Below the pieces are notes generated by a model, which saw nothing but the letters and a program-made list of their open reading frames with translations, ran no database searches and was not told where the DNA came from. The translations under genes were made by a program, and so were the position numbers. Shown here piece after piece: positions 15,340-23,916 of a stretch of DNA of 64,000 bases. The DNA lies in contig JASGCO010000015.1 in assembly GCA_030054095.1 (NCBI GenBank), positions 1 to 64,000 on the forward strand, in the 5' to 3' direction. Source of the DNA: Sediminibacterium sp. Lineage in GTDB: Bacteria; Bacteroidota; Bacteroidia; B-17B0; Aurantibacillaceae. Position 1 is the first letter of the stretch. Each line of letters starts with the position of its first letter.

Positions 15340-16827
15340 ATGCCTGATTCTAACAGCACTGTAAAGCCGCTTAAAAGTTTAGCTGAAATACGCGACTTTT
15401 TTAAAAATAATACCACGCCTGTCTATTTCATAAGCGCCACTAATTTTAATTTGTTGGGGATGGATGAATGGATTGGTAATTTTAAATTCATTACATACAT
15501 AGATTCATTTGATGGGCAGCATCCCAATTTATTTTCACCTCAGGAAGAACTACCACACGATGAATTTCGTAGTATCGAAGATATTAATAACTACTTGCTC
15601 AGGCATCCGGAAGTAAAGACGTATATTGAGAAAGGAAAAGTAAATGGTGAGGCAGGAAAAGCACTGTTCCTGATGTTCGACGAACGCACAGAGGAACTTG
15701 GGGATGATCTTGGCCTTGATGTTTGTTTTCCCGCGGCAAGGTTGCGGTCTTTTTTAGATAATAAAGTGAACACCAATCGCGTGGCAGAAAGAGCAGGAGT
15801 AGCCTGTGTACCTTATGTGCTGTCTAAAGTAAACGATTATCAGCATTTACTATCAGTTTCAGAACATCTTGGTACAGATCTGGTTATCCAAACACCTTAT
15901 GGCGATTCGGGACACACCACGTTTTTTATTGCCAGTGAAACTGATTTCGATTTGCATAAGGATGAGATTGTGAAAGAGGGTGAAGTGAAAATTATGAAGC
16001 GGATTAATTGTTATGGCACCGCTATTGAAGGATGCGTAACGAGGCATGGCACGATTGTAGCGCCTTTGATGACGGAGTTGGTAGGTTTTAAAGAATTAAC
16101 GCCCTACAAAGGCGGGTGGTGTGGTAATGAAATTTTCCCCGATGCTTTTAATGCCGGTATAAGAGAAAAGGCAAAGACCTACACACAAAAATTTGGCGAT
16201 CAATTACGAAAAGAAGGATACAAAGGGTATTTTGAACTAGATTTTTTAATTGATAAAGACAGTGGTGATATTTATCTGGGAGAATTGAACCCTCGGGTGT
16301 CTGGGGTAAGTTCGCTTACTAATCATTCTAAATTTGCAATGGATGATGTGCCATTGTTTCTTTTTCACATGTTGGAGTGGATGGATGTACCGTATGAGAT
16401 AGATGTGAATGAGATAAGCAACCGTTGGACTCAGGCGGCCAGTATGGACAGCTGGAGCCAGTTGGTAATAAAGCATACCGTTAAAACACTTGAAATAGCC
16501 ACGCAGGCACCCGAATCGGGTATTTGGGAGATGAAACGAAATGGTAGTATTCAGTTTAAAGCAATGGATCCCCACAGACAATCTGTGGTTGACGACAACA
16601 AGGCCTTTTATTTACAGATATCACAAAAGAACGATTACTTGTATGAAGGCGCCGATTTGGGAATACTGGTAATGCGAGGCAGATTAATGACCGATAATTT
16701 TGAGTTAACAGAACGGGCCACGCGCTGGATAAAAGCACTACGCTCACAATACCGCTCGCATGTGATTGACCCGGGTGAATTTAGTGAAGATGAGCTTTTG
16801 AATCTGAGTGGCTTTAAAATGCTTTAG
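15340..16827 (+). CDS. ATP-grasp ligase (biotin carboxylase-like)
   Basis: A 495-residue protein with a central ATP-grasp domain. SFLDNKVNTNRVAERAGVAC (from about residue 141) opens the domain. VIQTPYGDSGHTTFFI is the nucleotide-binding flexible loop. YFELDFLIDKDSGDIYLGEL followed by NPRVSG holds the acidic metal-binding residues E-x-N. Such enzymes activate a carboxylate as acyl phosphate and join it to an amine or thiol. Database entries of this type are often named biotin carboxylase, but there is no biotin-carrier or carboxyltransferase partner here. The gene follows the PLP decarboxylase by 9 bp. A decarboxylase that makes a diamine next to a ligase that forms amides suggests an amide-linked polyamine product; that is inference. 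Confidence 0.75.
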   Translation: MPDSNSTVKPLKSLAEIRDFFKNNTTPVYFISATNFNLLGMDEWIGNFKFITYIDSFDGQHPNLFSPQEELPHDEFRSIEDINNYLLRHPEVKTYIEKGKVNGEAGKALFLMFDERTEELGDDLGLDVCFPAARLRSFLDNKVNTNRVAERAGVACVPYVLSKVNDYQHLLSVSEHLGTDLVIQTPYGDSGHTTFFIASETDFDLHKDEIVKEGEVKIMKRINCYGTAIEGCVTRHGTIVAPLMTELVGFKELTPYKGGWCGNEIFPDAFNAGIREKAKTYTQKFGDQLRKEGYKGYFELDFLIDKDSGDIYLGELNPRVSGVSSLTNHSKFAMDDVPLFLFHMLEWMDVPYEIDVNEISNRWTQAASMDSWSQLVIKHTVKTLEIATQAPESGIWEMKRNGSIQFKAMDPHRQSVVDDNKAFYLQISQKNDYLYEGADLGILVMRGRLMTDNFELTERATRWIKALRSQYRSHVIDPGEFSEDELLNLSGFKML

Positions 16828-16889
16828 AAAACCAGTTGATTCGATGGTACTAGTGAAATGTTGCCTGAGTATAAGTCAGATAAAGTATA

Positions 16890-18995
16890 ATGAACTATTC
16901 CAGCCTGAAGCGAATTAGATGGATGCGTAAAGGCAACGAAGCATATTCGTTCAGGCGGTGTAAATACGATTTCTTTGTAGTGTTGCTGCTGCTGGGTTTA
17001 AACATCTATAAAGCATCAGCAGTTTTAAATCTGGATTCTCTTAAGTTGGCTTTACAGAATGCAAAACACGATTCAACACGCTGTGCTATTCTCTCTGCTT
17101 TAGCGGAGACTGCGCCTGATAATGAATGGCCTGGGTATAATGCGGCACTTAAAAACATCGCGTATAAAAATCTTTCGGTGCTAAAGGAAGGTAAGGTCAA
17201 AACAGTATTTATCCGTTATTTTTCCATGGCTGTAACAAATGAAGGGGTCATCTTATCGGAGCAGATGGGAGATAATGAAAGCGCAATGCAGAAATACCGG
17301 CTTAGTTTAAAACTGAGTCGGTATGCCGATGATAAAAAAGGTGAGGCAGCGGTTTTAAATAACATGGGTTCTATTTATGAAGGTTGGGAGAGCACAGATA
17401 GTGCTATTTACTATTATGATCAGAGTCTTAAGCTTAGTACGGCTATCAGAGATAAGGAAGGAATAGCGAATTCGTTGAATAATATAGGTTCAGTATATAG
17501 TAAGAAAGGCAACAGTATAGCGGCTTTGGAGTATTATTACAATGCTTTGGATTTAGCCGTGAAGAGTCATAATTACCTGGATGAAGCTCTTGCTTTGGGT
17601 AAGATAGGGACTATTCATGATGATCAGGAAGAGTATGATCTGGCGTTAAAAAATCTGACAAAGGCAATGGATTTATTTCAGAAACAGGGAAGCTTAAAAG
17701 ACGTGGCTAATATACTTAATTGCATTGGAACGATTTATAAAAAAACAGGACGCTTGCAGGAAGCTTACCAGTGTCATTTAAGAGGCCTGGAAGTAAACCA
17801 GCGGATTGGAAATGTATATGGTGAGGGAGAGTCTTTATTGGGAATAGGGAATTGTCTATACACTCAGGGGAAGACCAAAGAAGCACTGGATACATTAGTA
17901 AGGGCCTTGTCGTTTTTTGATAAAGCGGAACGGAAATATATGCAGATTCAGGTGTTGAATAGTATTGCGCGAATTTATGTGTTTGAAAAAAAGTGCAAAG
18001 AAGCCCGGACTTACGCGGAGACTGCCTTACGGAAAGTTGAACCCAATCATGGGTTTTCTGAACAGGCCTATCTGGCAGAAACGCTTTCTGAGATATATAA
18101 ATGTGTGGGGGATTATAAGCGGGCATTAGAAATGAACGAATGGTTTCGGGTAATGTCCGAAAAAGTAAGGAATGAAGCTATTAAAAAGCGAAGCCTTCAT
18201 AATCAGTATAAGTATGAATATGAGCGGAAGGCTTATGGAGATAGTGTTAAAGTTGCATCAGAGAAACAGCTATATGAAGCCAGATTAAAACAGGAAAGGG
18301 CAAATGTATCTATACTGTTGCTAAGCCTTGCTCTTTTGATCTTTTTGGGATTGTTTATTTTTCAGCGCATCCGCTACAAACAAAAACAACGTGTTATGCA
18401 GCTTAGAAACGAAATGGCAAGCGATTTACATGATGATGTAGGGGCCGCCTTGAGCAGTATTAAATTACTGGCAGGAATAACAAAGTCTAATCCCGAGCGG
18501 GCGATAGCTTCGGGGTTGGTTACAAGAATGGAACAAACCAGTCTGGAAACAATTGACGCTATGAATGACATTGTATGGAGCATTCATGCAAAGGAAGATG
18601 ATTTTACGATGGTACTCGACAAAATGCGCCAGTTTGGTGAACGCATTTGTGAATCAGGCGGGATTCAATTCGAATTTCTGACAGATAAAGGCATTGAAGG
18701 ATTGTATCTTGGTATGATGCAAAGAAAGAACATATATCTGATTTTTAAGGAAGCCATTAATAATGCGGTAAAATACTCAAAGGGCAGTCATATTAGAGTA
18801 AGTGTCTCAAAAGAGCGAAGGCAACTCTGTTTGCGTGTAAGTGATAATGGAACAGGTTTTGACCCGGAAGCAAACATAAAGAGAGGGAATGGGTTAGGGA
18901 ATATGCGAAGACGGGCGGAGGAGATTAAAGGGCATTTGAATATCATGTCTGATACGTCGGGAACAACAATAACATTAGAATTCAAAACTACCTGA
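16890..18995 (+). CDS. TPR-containing sensor histidine kinase (HisKA_3 type)
   Basis: A 701-residue membrane sensor. A hydrophobic segment near residues 29-45 precedes a long extracytoplasmic TPR array (about 140-420; for example LNNMGSIYEGWESTDSAIYY and LNNIGSVYSKKGNSIAALEY). A transmembrane helix follows at about 472-492 (SILLLSLALLIFLGLFIF). The cytoplasmic part has the HisKA_3 box DLHDDVGAALSSIK with phospho-acceptor H514, the N box FKEAINNAVKYS (about 619-630) and the G boxes DNGTGFD and GNGLGNMRRRAEEI. It phosphorylates the NarL-type regulator encoded 55 bp downstream. The stop codon lies inside a 24-bp palindrome. The TPR domain suggests that it senses a protein or envelope state rather than a small ion. 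Confidence 0.92.
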   Translation: MNYSSLKRIRWMRKGNEAYSFRRCKYDFFVVLLLLGLNIYKASAVLNLDSLKLALQNAKHDSTRCAILSALAETAPDNEWPGYNAALKNIAYKNLSVLKEGKVKTVFIRYFSMAVTNEGVILSEQMGDNESAMQKYRLSLKLSRYADDKKGEAAVLNNMGSIYEGWESTDSAIYYYDQSLKLSTAIRDKEGIANSLNNIGSVYSKKGNSIAALEYYYNALDLAVKSHNYLDEALALGKIGTIHDDQEEYDLALKNLTKAMDLFQKQGSLKDVANILNCIGTIYKKTGRLQEAYQCHLRGLEVNQRIGNVYGEGESLLGIGNCLYTQGKTKEALDTLVRALSFFDKAERKYMQIQVLNSIARIYVFEKKCKEARTYAETALRKVEPNHGFSEQAYLAETLSEIYKCVGDYKRALEMNEWFRVMSEKVRNEAIKKRSLHNQYKYEYERKAYGDSVKVASEKQLYEARLKQERANVSILLLSLALLIFLGLFIFQRIRYKQKQRVMQLRNEMASDLHDDVGAALSSIKLLAGITKSNPERAIASGLVTRMEQTSLETIDAMNDIVWSIHAKEDDFTMVLDKMRQFGERICESGGIQFEFLTDKGIEGLYLGMMQRKNIYLIFKEAINNAVKYSKGSHIRVSVSKERRQLCLRVSDNGTGFDPEANIKRGNGLGNMRRRAEEIKGHLNIMSDTSGTTITLEFKTT

Positions 18996-19007
18996 TTTGG
19001 TAGTTTT
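18984..19007. promoter_or_regulatory. Perfect inverted repeat AAAACTACC-N6-GGTAGTTTT
   Basis: Nine-base arms (18984-18992 and 18999-19007) around TGATTT. It overlaps the kinase stop codon and lies 44 bp before the regulator's ATG. The inner ACTACC-N6-GGTAGT is repeated with identical spacing at 23348-23365 over a promoter. That makes a binding site for the regulator encoded next door plausible. It could also form a weak hairpin in the kinase mRNA. Confidence 0.55.
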
Positions 19008-19050
19008 AGAATAACTGTTTTAAGTTTAATTTTACGCATCGGGCTAATTT

Positions 19051-19689
19051 ATGAGTATTAAAATTGCCATAGTTGAAGACAATAAAATCCTTAGGAATAG
19101 TTTTGTGGATCTGTTCAGTTTTTATCAGGAATATGAATTGACGGGTGTTTTCGCTAATGCCAATACAATTGTCGAAGACATCAGGCAGTCAATGCCAGAT
19201 GTGGTGCTAATGGATATACAGATGCCGGGAATAAATGGCATTGAAGCGGTAAAATTATTAAGAGGCTCTTTCCCTGAACTGAAAATTATCATGCAAACGG
19301 TTTTTGAAGATGACACCTCTGTTTTGCAGGCTATTTGTAATGGCGCTTCGGGGTACCTGCTTAAAAAATCTGCACCTGAGGAATACATTCAGGCAATACA
19401 CGAGGTAATGGAGGGCGGAGCCCCAATGACGGGAAGTATTGCGAGAAAAGTACTAATTATGTTTCGTTCCGCTCAGGAAAACCAGATAAACACAACGTTC
19501 GACTTATCGGCGCGTGAAATAGACATTCTTCAGCATCTGGTAAACGGATTGAGTTATAAGATGATCGCGGACAAATGCCATATCTCTTATAATACAGTAA
19601 GATTTCACATGAAGAATATTTACGCTAAGTTACACGTTGAGTCAATGACAGAGGCTGTATCGGTCGCTATTAAAAACAAGCTGGTATAA
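19051..19689 (+). CDS. NarL/FixJ-type response regulator
   Basis: A 212-residue transcription regulator. The receiver domain (1-120) has the acidic pair E9-D10, the phospho-acceptor D55 in VVLMDIQMPG and K104 or the adjacent K105 in GYLLKKSAP. A C-terminal LuxR-type helix-turn-helix (about 150-205) reads LSAREIDILQHLVNGLSYKM, IADKCHISYNTVRFHMKNIY and AKLHVES. It should dimerise on phosphorylation by the upstream kinase and bind an inverted repeat. A candidate site lies 44 bp upstream and another at 23346. No other regulator gene is in this part of the window. Confidence 0.93.
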   Translation: MSIKIAIVEDNKILRNSFVDLFSFYQEYELTGVFANANTIVEDIRQSMPDVVLMDIQMPGINGIEAVKLLRGSFPELKIIMQTVFEDDTSVLQAICNGASGYLLKKSAPEEYIQAIHEVMEGGAPMTGSIARKVLIMFRSAQENQINTTFDLSAREIDILQHLVNGLSYKMIADKCHISYNTVRFHMKNIYAKLHVESMTEAVSVAIKNKLV

Positions 19690-19694
19690 TGTAT

Positions 19695-20402
19695 TTATTG
19701 TAAGCCGGGCAGGTACGCTTCGCTAATGGTGTATATATCCAGTTTATCCAATGTCAGCAAAGGGCGTGGGTTAAATGTCATGGATTTGGTAACCGTTTTC
19801 TTTTTTTCAATAATTTCATAGTCATTCGATTCCACTGCTATTTTATACATCTCTTTTTTGCCGGTTTTTAAATTGTAATCCTCTCCCCAGTAACCTGCTT
19901 TATAATCCGATGTATGAAGTTTAGTGGTAGTTCCAATTAAATACCAGGTGTCTGTTATATACTGGAGATATAAGAAAACGTCTTTTGTGATTTGATTAGG
20001 AGTCTCTGAGCTGAAGTTAATTTTGATGGTGTTTTTACGACGTTCTAAGCTATAAAAGTAGTAATTGGATTGGCAGTCATTACTAAACAGATTCTCAGAG
20101 GTGGCAGACAATTTATAACACATATTGCCGGTGCCTAGTAAAATAATTAGTTTTTCAGGATAATATTCTTTTTGCGGACAAGCACCCGAATAGGTTTTTT
20201 TACCTTGCGTATTGGCTACTACCATTACAAAATCTGTTAAACGATCGTTATTAAAATCGTAGCTAAAACTATCGCGTATTTCCCATTGCTTAGGAATGAA
20301 TTTTTCTTTTTGTGCGCTATTTTGTCCTCTGTATAAAACAATTGTACAGAAAAATAGTGCGGTGAATATTAGCCTCAGGGAGCGGGATGAATTTAATGCC
20401 AT
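19695..20402 (-). CDS. Exported protein of unknown function with one FG-GAP-like motif
   Basis: A 235-residue protein with a signal peptide (LIFTALFFCTIVLYRGQ). Shortly after comes DSFSYDFNNDRLTDFVMVV, an FG-GAP/VCBS-like D-x-N-x-D calcium-binding turn. The remaining part is strand-rich with Tyr and Lys and shows no family that I recognise. It is convergent with the response regulator (5 bp between the stops). A gene 57 bp upstream encodes a collagen-like lipoprotein, and a hairpin lies between them. Small proteins with this opening are common in Bacteroidota and of unknown role. Confidence 0.6.
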   Translation of the reverse strand: MALNSSRSLRLIFTALFFCTIVLYRGQNSAQKEKFIPKQWEIRDSFSYDFNNDRLTDFVMVVANTQGKKTYSGACPQKEYYPEKLIILLGTGNMCYKLSATSENLFSNDCQSNYYFYSLERRKNTIKINFSSETPNQITKDVFLYLQYITDTWYLIGTTTKLHTSDYKAGYWGEDYNLKTGKKEMYKIAVESNDYEIIEKKKTVTKSMTFNPRPLLTLDKLDIYTISEAYLPGLQ

Positions 20403-20417
20403 GTTCTATAGTAGAAT

Positions 20418-20445
20418 AAGAGCCACCTGTTGAGAGATGGCTCTT
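20418..20445 (-). terminator. Hairpin after the collagen-like lipoprotein gene
   Basis: AAGAGCCA (20418-20425) pairs with TGGCTCTT (20438-20445), an 8-bp stem with a 12-base loop between two reverse-strand genes. There is no long T-run, so it may be only a partial terminator. Confidence 0.45.
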
Positions 20446-20459
20446 CGCGTTAATGTTGC

Positions 20460-21011
20460 TTAATCAACTAAATGAAAAGCCTTTTTTACGGTAATATAGT
20501 CCTGATAATTTAAACCCGGGTTTTGTAAACGGGCGGATGCCGGGATTTTTACAATTTTATAAATCAATGTGCCTGGATTACTTGGTGCCTGTATGTCAGA
20601 ACGCATAATAGAGATGGCTATTTTGTTTACACTGGCCGTGTATTCCATTTTTATAGCATACGCTGTTCCCGGATACATGGTAAGCGGTAACTGAGCAGCC
20701 GAGTACCCTCCTGAAACAGGACTCATCATATACACCAGTACAACACCTTTTTCCACAATGTCCTTTGTAATCGTATTATCGCTTATTTCTGTGTATTGAA
20801 CCGAATTTCCGGATGTAGCAGTCCAGCTGGCGGCTGTAACAGTAAATGTGTGCGATACAACATTGGCATTGCCGTTAATACCATTGGTGCCATTGGTTCC
20901 GGCGGGTCCCTGAGGGCCTGTTTCGCCTTTTTTGCAGGAGCTTAGACTTAATCCTGTTACCAGTAATATACTGCTTGTTAGTGTTGTCAGAGTTACAATT
21001 GTTTTTTTCAT
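20460..21011 (-). CDS. Lipoprotein with short collagen-like Gly-x-y tract
   Basis: A 183-residue protein with a lipoprotein signal (LLVTGLSLSSC; the Cys at about residue 26 is the likely lipid site). Right after the lipid site comes GETGPQGPAGTNGTNGINGN (about 29-48), six to seven collagen-like triplets. The remaining 130 residues are a beta-rich domain (TAASWTATSGNSVQYTEISD) with no named family. The short triplet tract probably acts as a trimerising stalk that holds the domain off the membrane. Similar proteins are frequent in Bacteroidota with unknown function. It is upstream of an FG-GAP-like gene and downstream of a large T9SS protein, all on the reverse strand. Confidence 0.72.
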   Translation of the reverse strand: MKKTIVTLTTLTSSILLVTGLSLSSCKKGETGPQGPAGTNGTNGINGNANVVSHTFTVTAASWTATSGNSVQYTEISDNTITKDIVEKGVVLVYMMSPVSGGYSAAQLPLTMYPGTAYAIKMEYTASVNKIAISIMRSDIQAPSNPGTLIYKIVKIPASARLQNPGLNYQDYITVKKAFHLVD

Positions 21012-21118
21012 AGTATTTTGTTTTAAGGTTTATTTAAAAAGGAAAGCCTGTTAAACGGATTATTATACCTGATTTTTCGCTAATGATGCTTCATGTAGTT
21101 TAAAATCCGGTTAAAAGA

Positions 21119-23302
21119 CTAGCGTGTAATCGTTATTTTTCGCCTTTCTGTTTTGTGATGTGTTGAAATCTCAATCAGGTAATTACCTCCTGGAAAGTTT
21201 CTTACATCAATACTTACTTTTTCAGCATCCGGTTGAACCTTCATTACCTCGCATCCCAGAATGTTGTATATTTTAAGCATCCGGATGTTACCCGCAGCGT
21301 TTTCAATGTGAACAAAACTATTTGAAGGATTGGGGTACAGCATAATAGCTGAGTTAGTTGACGTTTCAGGCAAACCGGCGCAGGTGCTTACGGTTACCGT
21401 TTGCACAGCGGTATAACTACAACCGGTTGACCCATTTGTTGAGGTAAACCCAATGGTGTGAGTACCCACCCCTGCAGTAGCAGGATTAAACTGGTTGCCA
21501 CTTACTCCCGCTCCGGAATAGCTTCCACCCCAAATCGAATACGCGCTCAGTGTTACTGTCGAAGAATTGGTACAGAACAAGTTTGGATTCATAGTGAATG
21601 TGATTCCCGGTCCGGCGTCAACAGTCAATACTGCGGTATTAGAGACATACGGAGAAGTTGAACATTCATTCGAGATGAGGCATTGGTACCAATAACCATT
21701 GTGGTTTAAGGGAATGTTGCTAAGTGTAAGTTTGTTGGTGTTCGCGCCGGAGTATATGCCGCTGTTGTTGATATTCGACCAGGTTGAACCGTTGTTTGTA
21801 CTTACCTGCCATTGATAAGTGTCCACAAAAAAAGTACTCACGCTGAACTGTGTACTGCTGTTTTCGCACACTATTTTGTTGGTAGGATGTGTTGAATAGG
21901 AGGCGGCCCCACAAAACATAAACCCGGCACCAATATTTCCGGATGGAGTTGATGAAGCTGGTGTATAGCTTATACCCATGCCGCCACCAACAAACCTGTT
22001 TTTATAGATGCTTACACTGCTGCCAAACCAGTCGCCGGAAGATGAATTATTTGGCGCGTAGCCGGTACTCCAGTTTTGTTGCTGAAACTGCCCAGAGGTA
22101 TTTTCCTTGTACAACGCGCAAATTCCGCTGTTAGAAGGATTTCCTACTTTATTCCCCTCTCTGCCCCCAACAATAATTTGACGATTATGAACGGAAACGG
22201 ATGCCCCGAATTTTGCTCCCGTTAACGCATTAGGAGAAGTTAAGAAGTTGATGAGGTTATAATTTCCGGATGCATCCTGCTTAAAGGCAATTGCCATACC
22301 TTGATACACTAATGTGCTGGTAGGCGTAGCGTCCTGACCCGGGCAACCAATCACAATAACAGAATCATGAATGGCGACTGATTTTCCGAATTCGGCACCG
22401 GCCATGCGGTATGGCCCGGCAGTATTGTATAGAAAGTGACTGTGTTGCCATTGGTTGTTAGTATTCTTTGTTAATACATAGGCAGCGCCGGCAGCGCCTA
22501 GCATATTGACTGTTGCTGTGGAAGAGGTAGAGGGGTAGCCCGGACTACCTATTACTAGCCTATCGCTATCAATGGCAACTGAAACTCCAAAAAAAGAAGC
22601 TGTTCTTCTGTGTGGTGCCGTAATGTGATGTGTGGGAATCTGATTTGTGAAATGCGGAAAGGGAGTAGTCGTATATTGCCAGACAAAAACGGCCCCGGAG
22701 GTAGATATCGCATTCACGCCACCAGCATCGTATTGAAAACCGGGCGCCCCCACGGCGATGGTTTTATCATCGTCTATACATACTGAAGCGCCAAAGTTAT
22801 CGTATGGATTTAACTGGCCTGCCCAGCCACTTAGTTTATTCAAAAACACCCAGTTGCCAACGCCAACCTTTTTAAAAACATAAGCGGCTCCTATCGCAAG
22901 AATGGAATTGCTTGGGCTTGAATTGCTGAAATGGTAGGAGTGGTAAGGGGCTCCTACCACCGCGAAACTATCGTTAATAGCAACGGAGGTGCCAAAGGAG
23001 TCATAGGCTTTTCCATCGGGAGGGCTTAGTTTAGTTTCCACCCAAGTATTGGGACTTGTTTCTTCGAAAATAAACGCGCATCCTACATTTGGAGCATAGG
23101 TTGAGCCAATGTAGGCATGTTGATGAGCGCCCATAATTACTTTATTTTTATAGGTATCGACTGATAGGCCCTGATTATCACCCGGTAAGGCACTATTTCC
23201 GCAAAAGTGCTTGTGAAAATTCATGGCAGGTTGAGTGGGAATTTGCGCCTTCATTGAAATGATAAGGAAGCAACAGTTTAAAAGTGTAACTAATTTTTTC
23301 AT
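21119..23302 (-). CDS. Secreted FG-GAP/integrin-like propeller protein with T9SS sorting domain
   Basis: A 727-residue protein with a signal peptide. Residues about 30-470 hold seven or so repeats of the type FGxSVAINDSFAVVGAP. Examples are FGTSVAINDSFAVVGAP, FGASVCIDDDKTIAVGAP, FGVSVAIDSDRLVIGSPG, FGKSVAIHDSVIVIGCPG and FGASVSVHNRQIIVGG, which together form an integrin-like beta-propeller. An Ig-like domain follows (about 475-640). The C-terminal 75 residues begin MLYPNPSNSFVHIENAAG and end NFPGGNYLIEISTHHKTERR + KITITR, a typical type A sorting domain for the type IX secretion system. It should end up on the cell surface or outside. Ligand unknown. It is divergent from the small gene at 23408, with an operator-like palindrome between them. 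Confidence 0.85.
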   Translation of the reverse strand: MKKLVTLLNCCFLIISMKAQIPTQPAMNFHKHFCGNSALPGDNQGLSVDTYKNKVIMGAHQHAYIGSTYAPNVGCAFIFEETSPNTWVETKLSPPDGKAYDSFGTSVAINDSFAVVGAPYHSYHFSNSSPSNSILAIGAAYVFKKVGVGNWVFLNKLSGWAGQLNPYDNFGASVCIDDDKTIAVGAPGFQYDAGGVNAISTSGAVFVWQYTTTPFPHFTNQIPTHHITAPHRRTASFFGVSVAIDSDRLVIGSPGYPSTSSTATVNMLGAAGAAYVLTKNTNNQWQHSHFLYNTAGPYRMAGAEFGKSVAIHDSVIVIGCPGQDATPTSTLVYQGMAIAFKQDASGNYNLINFLTSPNALTGAKFGASVSVHNRQIIVGGREGNKVGNPSNSGICALYKENTSGQFQQQNWSTGYAPNNSSSGDWFGSSVSIYKNRFVGGGMGISYTPASSTPSGNIGAGFMFCGAASYSTHPTNKIVCENSSTQFSVSTFFVDTYQWQVSTNNGSTWSNINNSGIYSGANTNKLTLSNIPLNHNGYWYQCLISNECSTSPYVSNTAVLTVDAGPGITFTMNPNLFCTNSSTVTLSAYSIWGGSYSGAGVSGNQFNPATAGVGTHTIGFTSTNGSTGCSYTAVQTVTVSTCAGLPETSTNSAIMLYPNPSNSFVHIENAAGNIRMLKIYNILGCEVMKVQPDAEKVSIDVRNFPGGNYLIEISTHHKTERRKITITR

Positions 23303-23345
23303 AGCTTTTTCTTTTTACAAAGAACCTGAGTTTTTAATGGTAAAT

Positions 23346-23367
23346 CAACTACCAAATGTGGTAGTTG
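23346..23367. promoter_or_regulatory. Operator-like palindrome CAACTACCA-N4-TGGTAGTTG
   Basis: Perfect 9-bp arms (23346-23354, 23359-23367). Its core ACTACC-N6-GGTAGT is identical in arms and spacing to the palindrome at the kinase/regulator junction (18984-19007). The right arm supplies the TTG of a promoter for the gene at 23408, so a bound protein would sit on the -33 element. It also lies 44 bp upstream of the divergent T9SS gene. Confidence 0.6.
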
Positions 23368-23395
23368 CTGTTGACGGGCTTCGCCTTTAATTTTG
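23365..23395 (+). promoter_or_regulatory. Bacteroidota-type promoter
   Basis: TTG at 23365-23367, 20 bases, then TAATTTTG at 23388-23395. This matches the TTG-N(19-21)-TAnnTTTG consensus exactly. The ATG follows 12 bases later, so the leader is very short. Confidence 0.65.
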
Positions 23396-23407
23396 CGGAA
23401 AAAGAAT

Positions 23408-23749
23408 ATGAAAGCTTTAATTATTTTTTCAGCGGCATTAATTACAACATTGGCAACTCTTAATGTAACCGGGAGTTATACTACTGATTTCGGGAATCTG
23501 AACCTGAAACAGTCCAAAAGCAGCGTTAGCGGAGATTATTCGTATCCATATAACGGAGAACAAGTGAAGGGAACTTTGAACGGAACGCTTAGTAATAATA
23601 CCTTAAATTTTAACTGGGAACAAAAGCAGGGGACGGGTAAATCAGGAGGAACCGGTGTGTTTATTTTTTCCAAAGATGGAAAATCTTATACCGGCACCTG
23701 GAAAGATAGTAAAGGGCAAACAGGTACATGGAATGGCAAACGTAAGTAG
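23408..23749 (+). CDS. Small secreted beta-rich protein, unknown function
   Basis: A 113-residue protein. The hydrophobic N-terminus (ALIIFSAALITTLATLNVTG) looks like a signal peptide. The mature part alternates short strands with Gly turns: YTTDFGNLNLKQSKSSVSGD, GTLNGTLSNNTLNFNWEQKQ, KSYTGTWKDSKGQTGTW. This suggests a small beta-barrel or lipocalin-like fold, but I cannot name a family. The frame is open five codons upstream from a TTG, but that TTG belongs to the promoter, so the ATG at 23408 is used. The promoter overlaps a palindrome shared with the two-component locus, suggesting that it is a target of that system. Confidence 0.65.
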   Translation: MKALIIFSAALITTLATLNVTGSYTTDFGNLNLKQSKSSVSGDYSYPYNGEQVKGTLNGTLSNNTLNFNWEQKQGTGKSGGTGVFIFSKDGKSYTGTWKDSKGQTGTWNGKRK

Positions 23750-23786
23750 GACGTGTTGAAGAACGGAATAGAGAGATACTTTTAAT

Positions 23787-23823
23787 TCACATTATGTAAT
23801 GGAATTCCTATTGCATAATGTGA
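23787..23823. terminator. Imperfect long hairpin downstream of 23408 gene
   Basis: TCACATTATG (23787-23796) pairs with CATAATGTGA (23814-23823), with a self-complementary GGAATTCC in between. There is no T-run, so a terminator role is likely but unproven. Confidence 0.45.
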
Positions 23824-23916
23824 GTTTAAGCAAACGCATTTTTAAGGATAAGGTTGGTATTCAGTTTCTTTTTGTGGATAAGGGAGGCAGTACAAAGAAA
23901 TTGAATAAATTTATAT

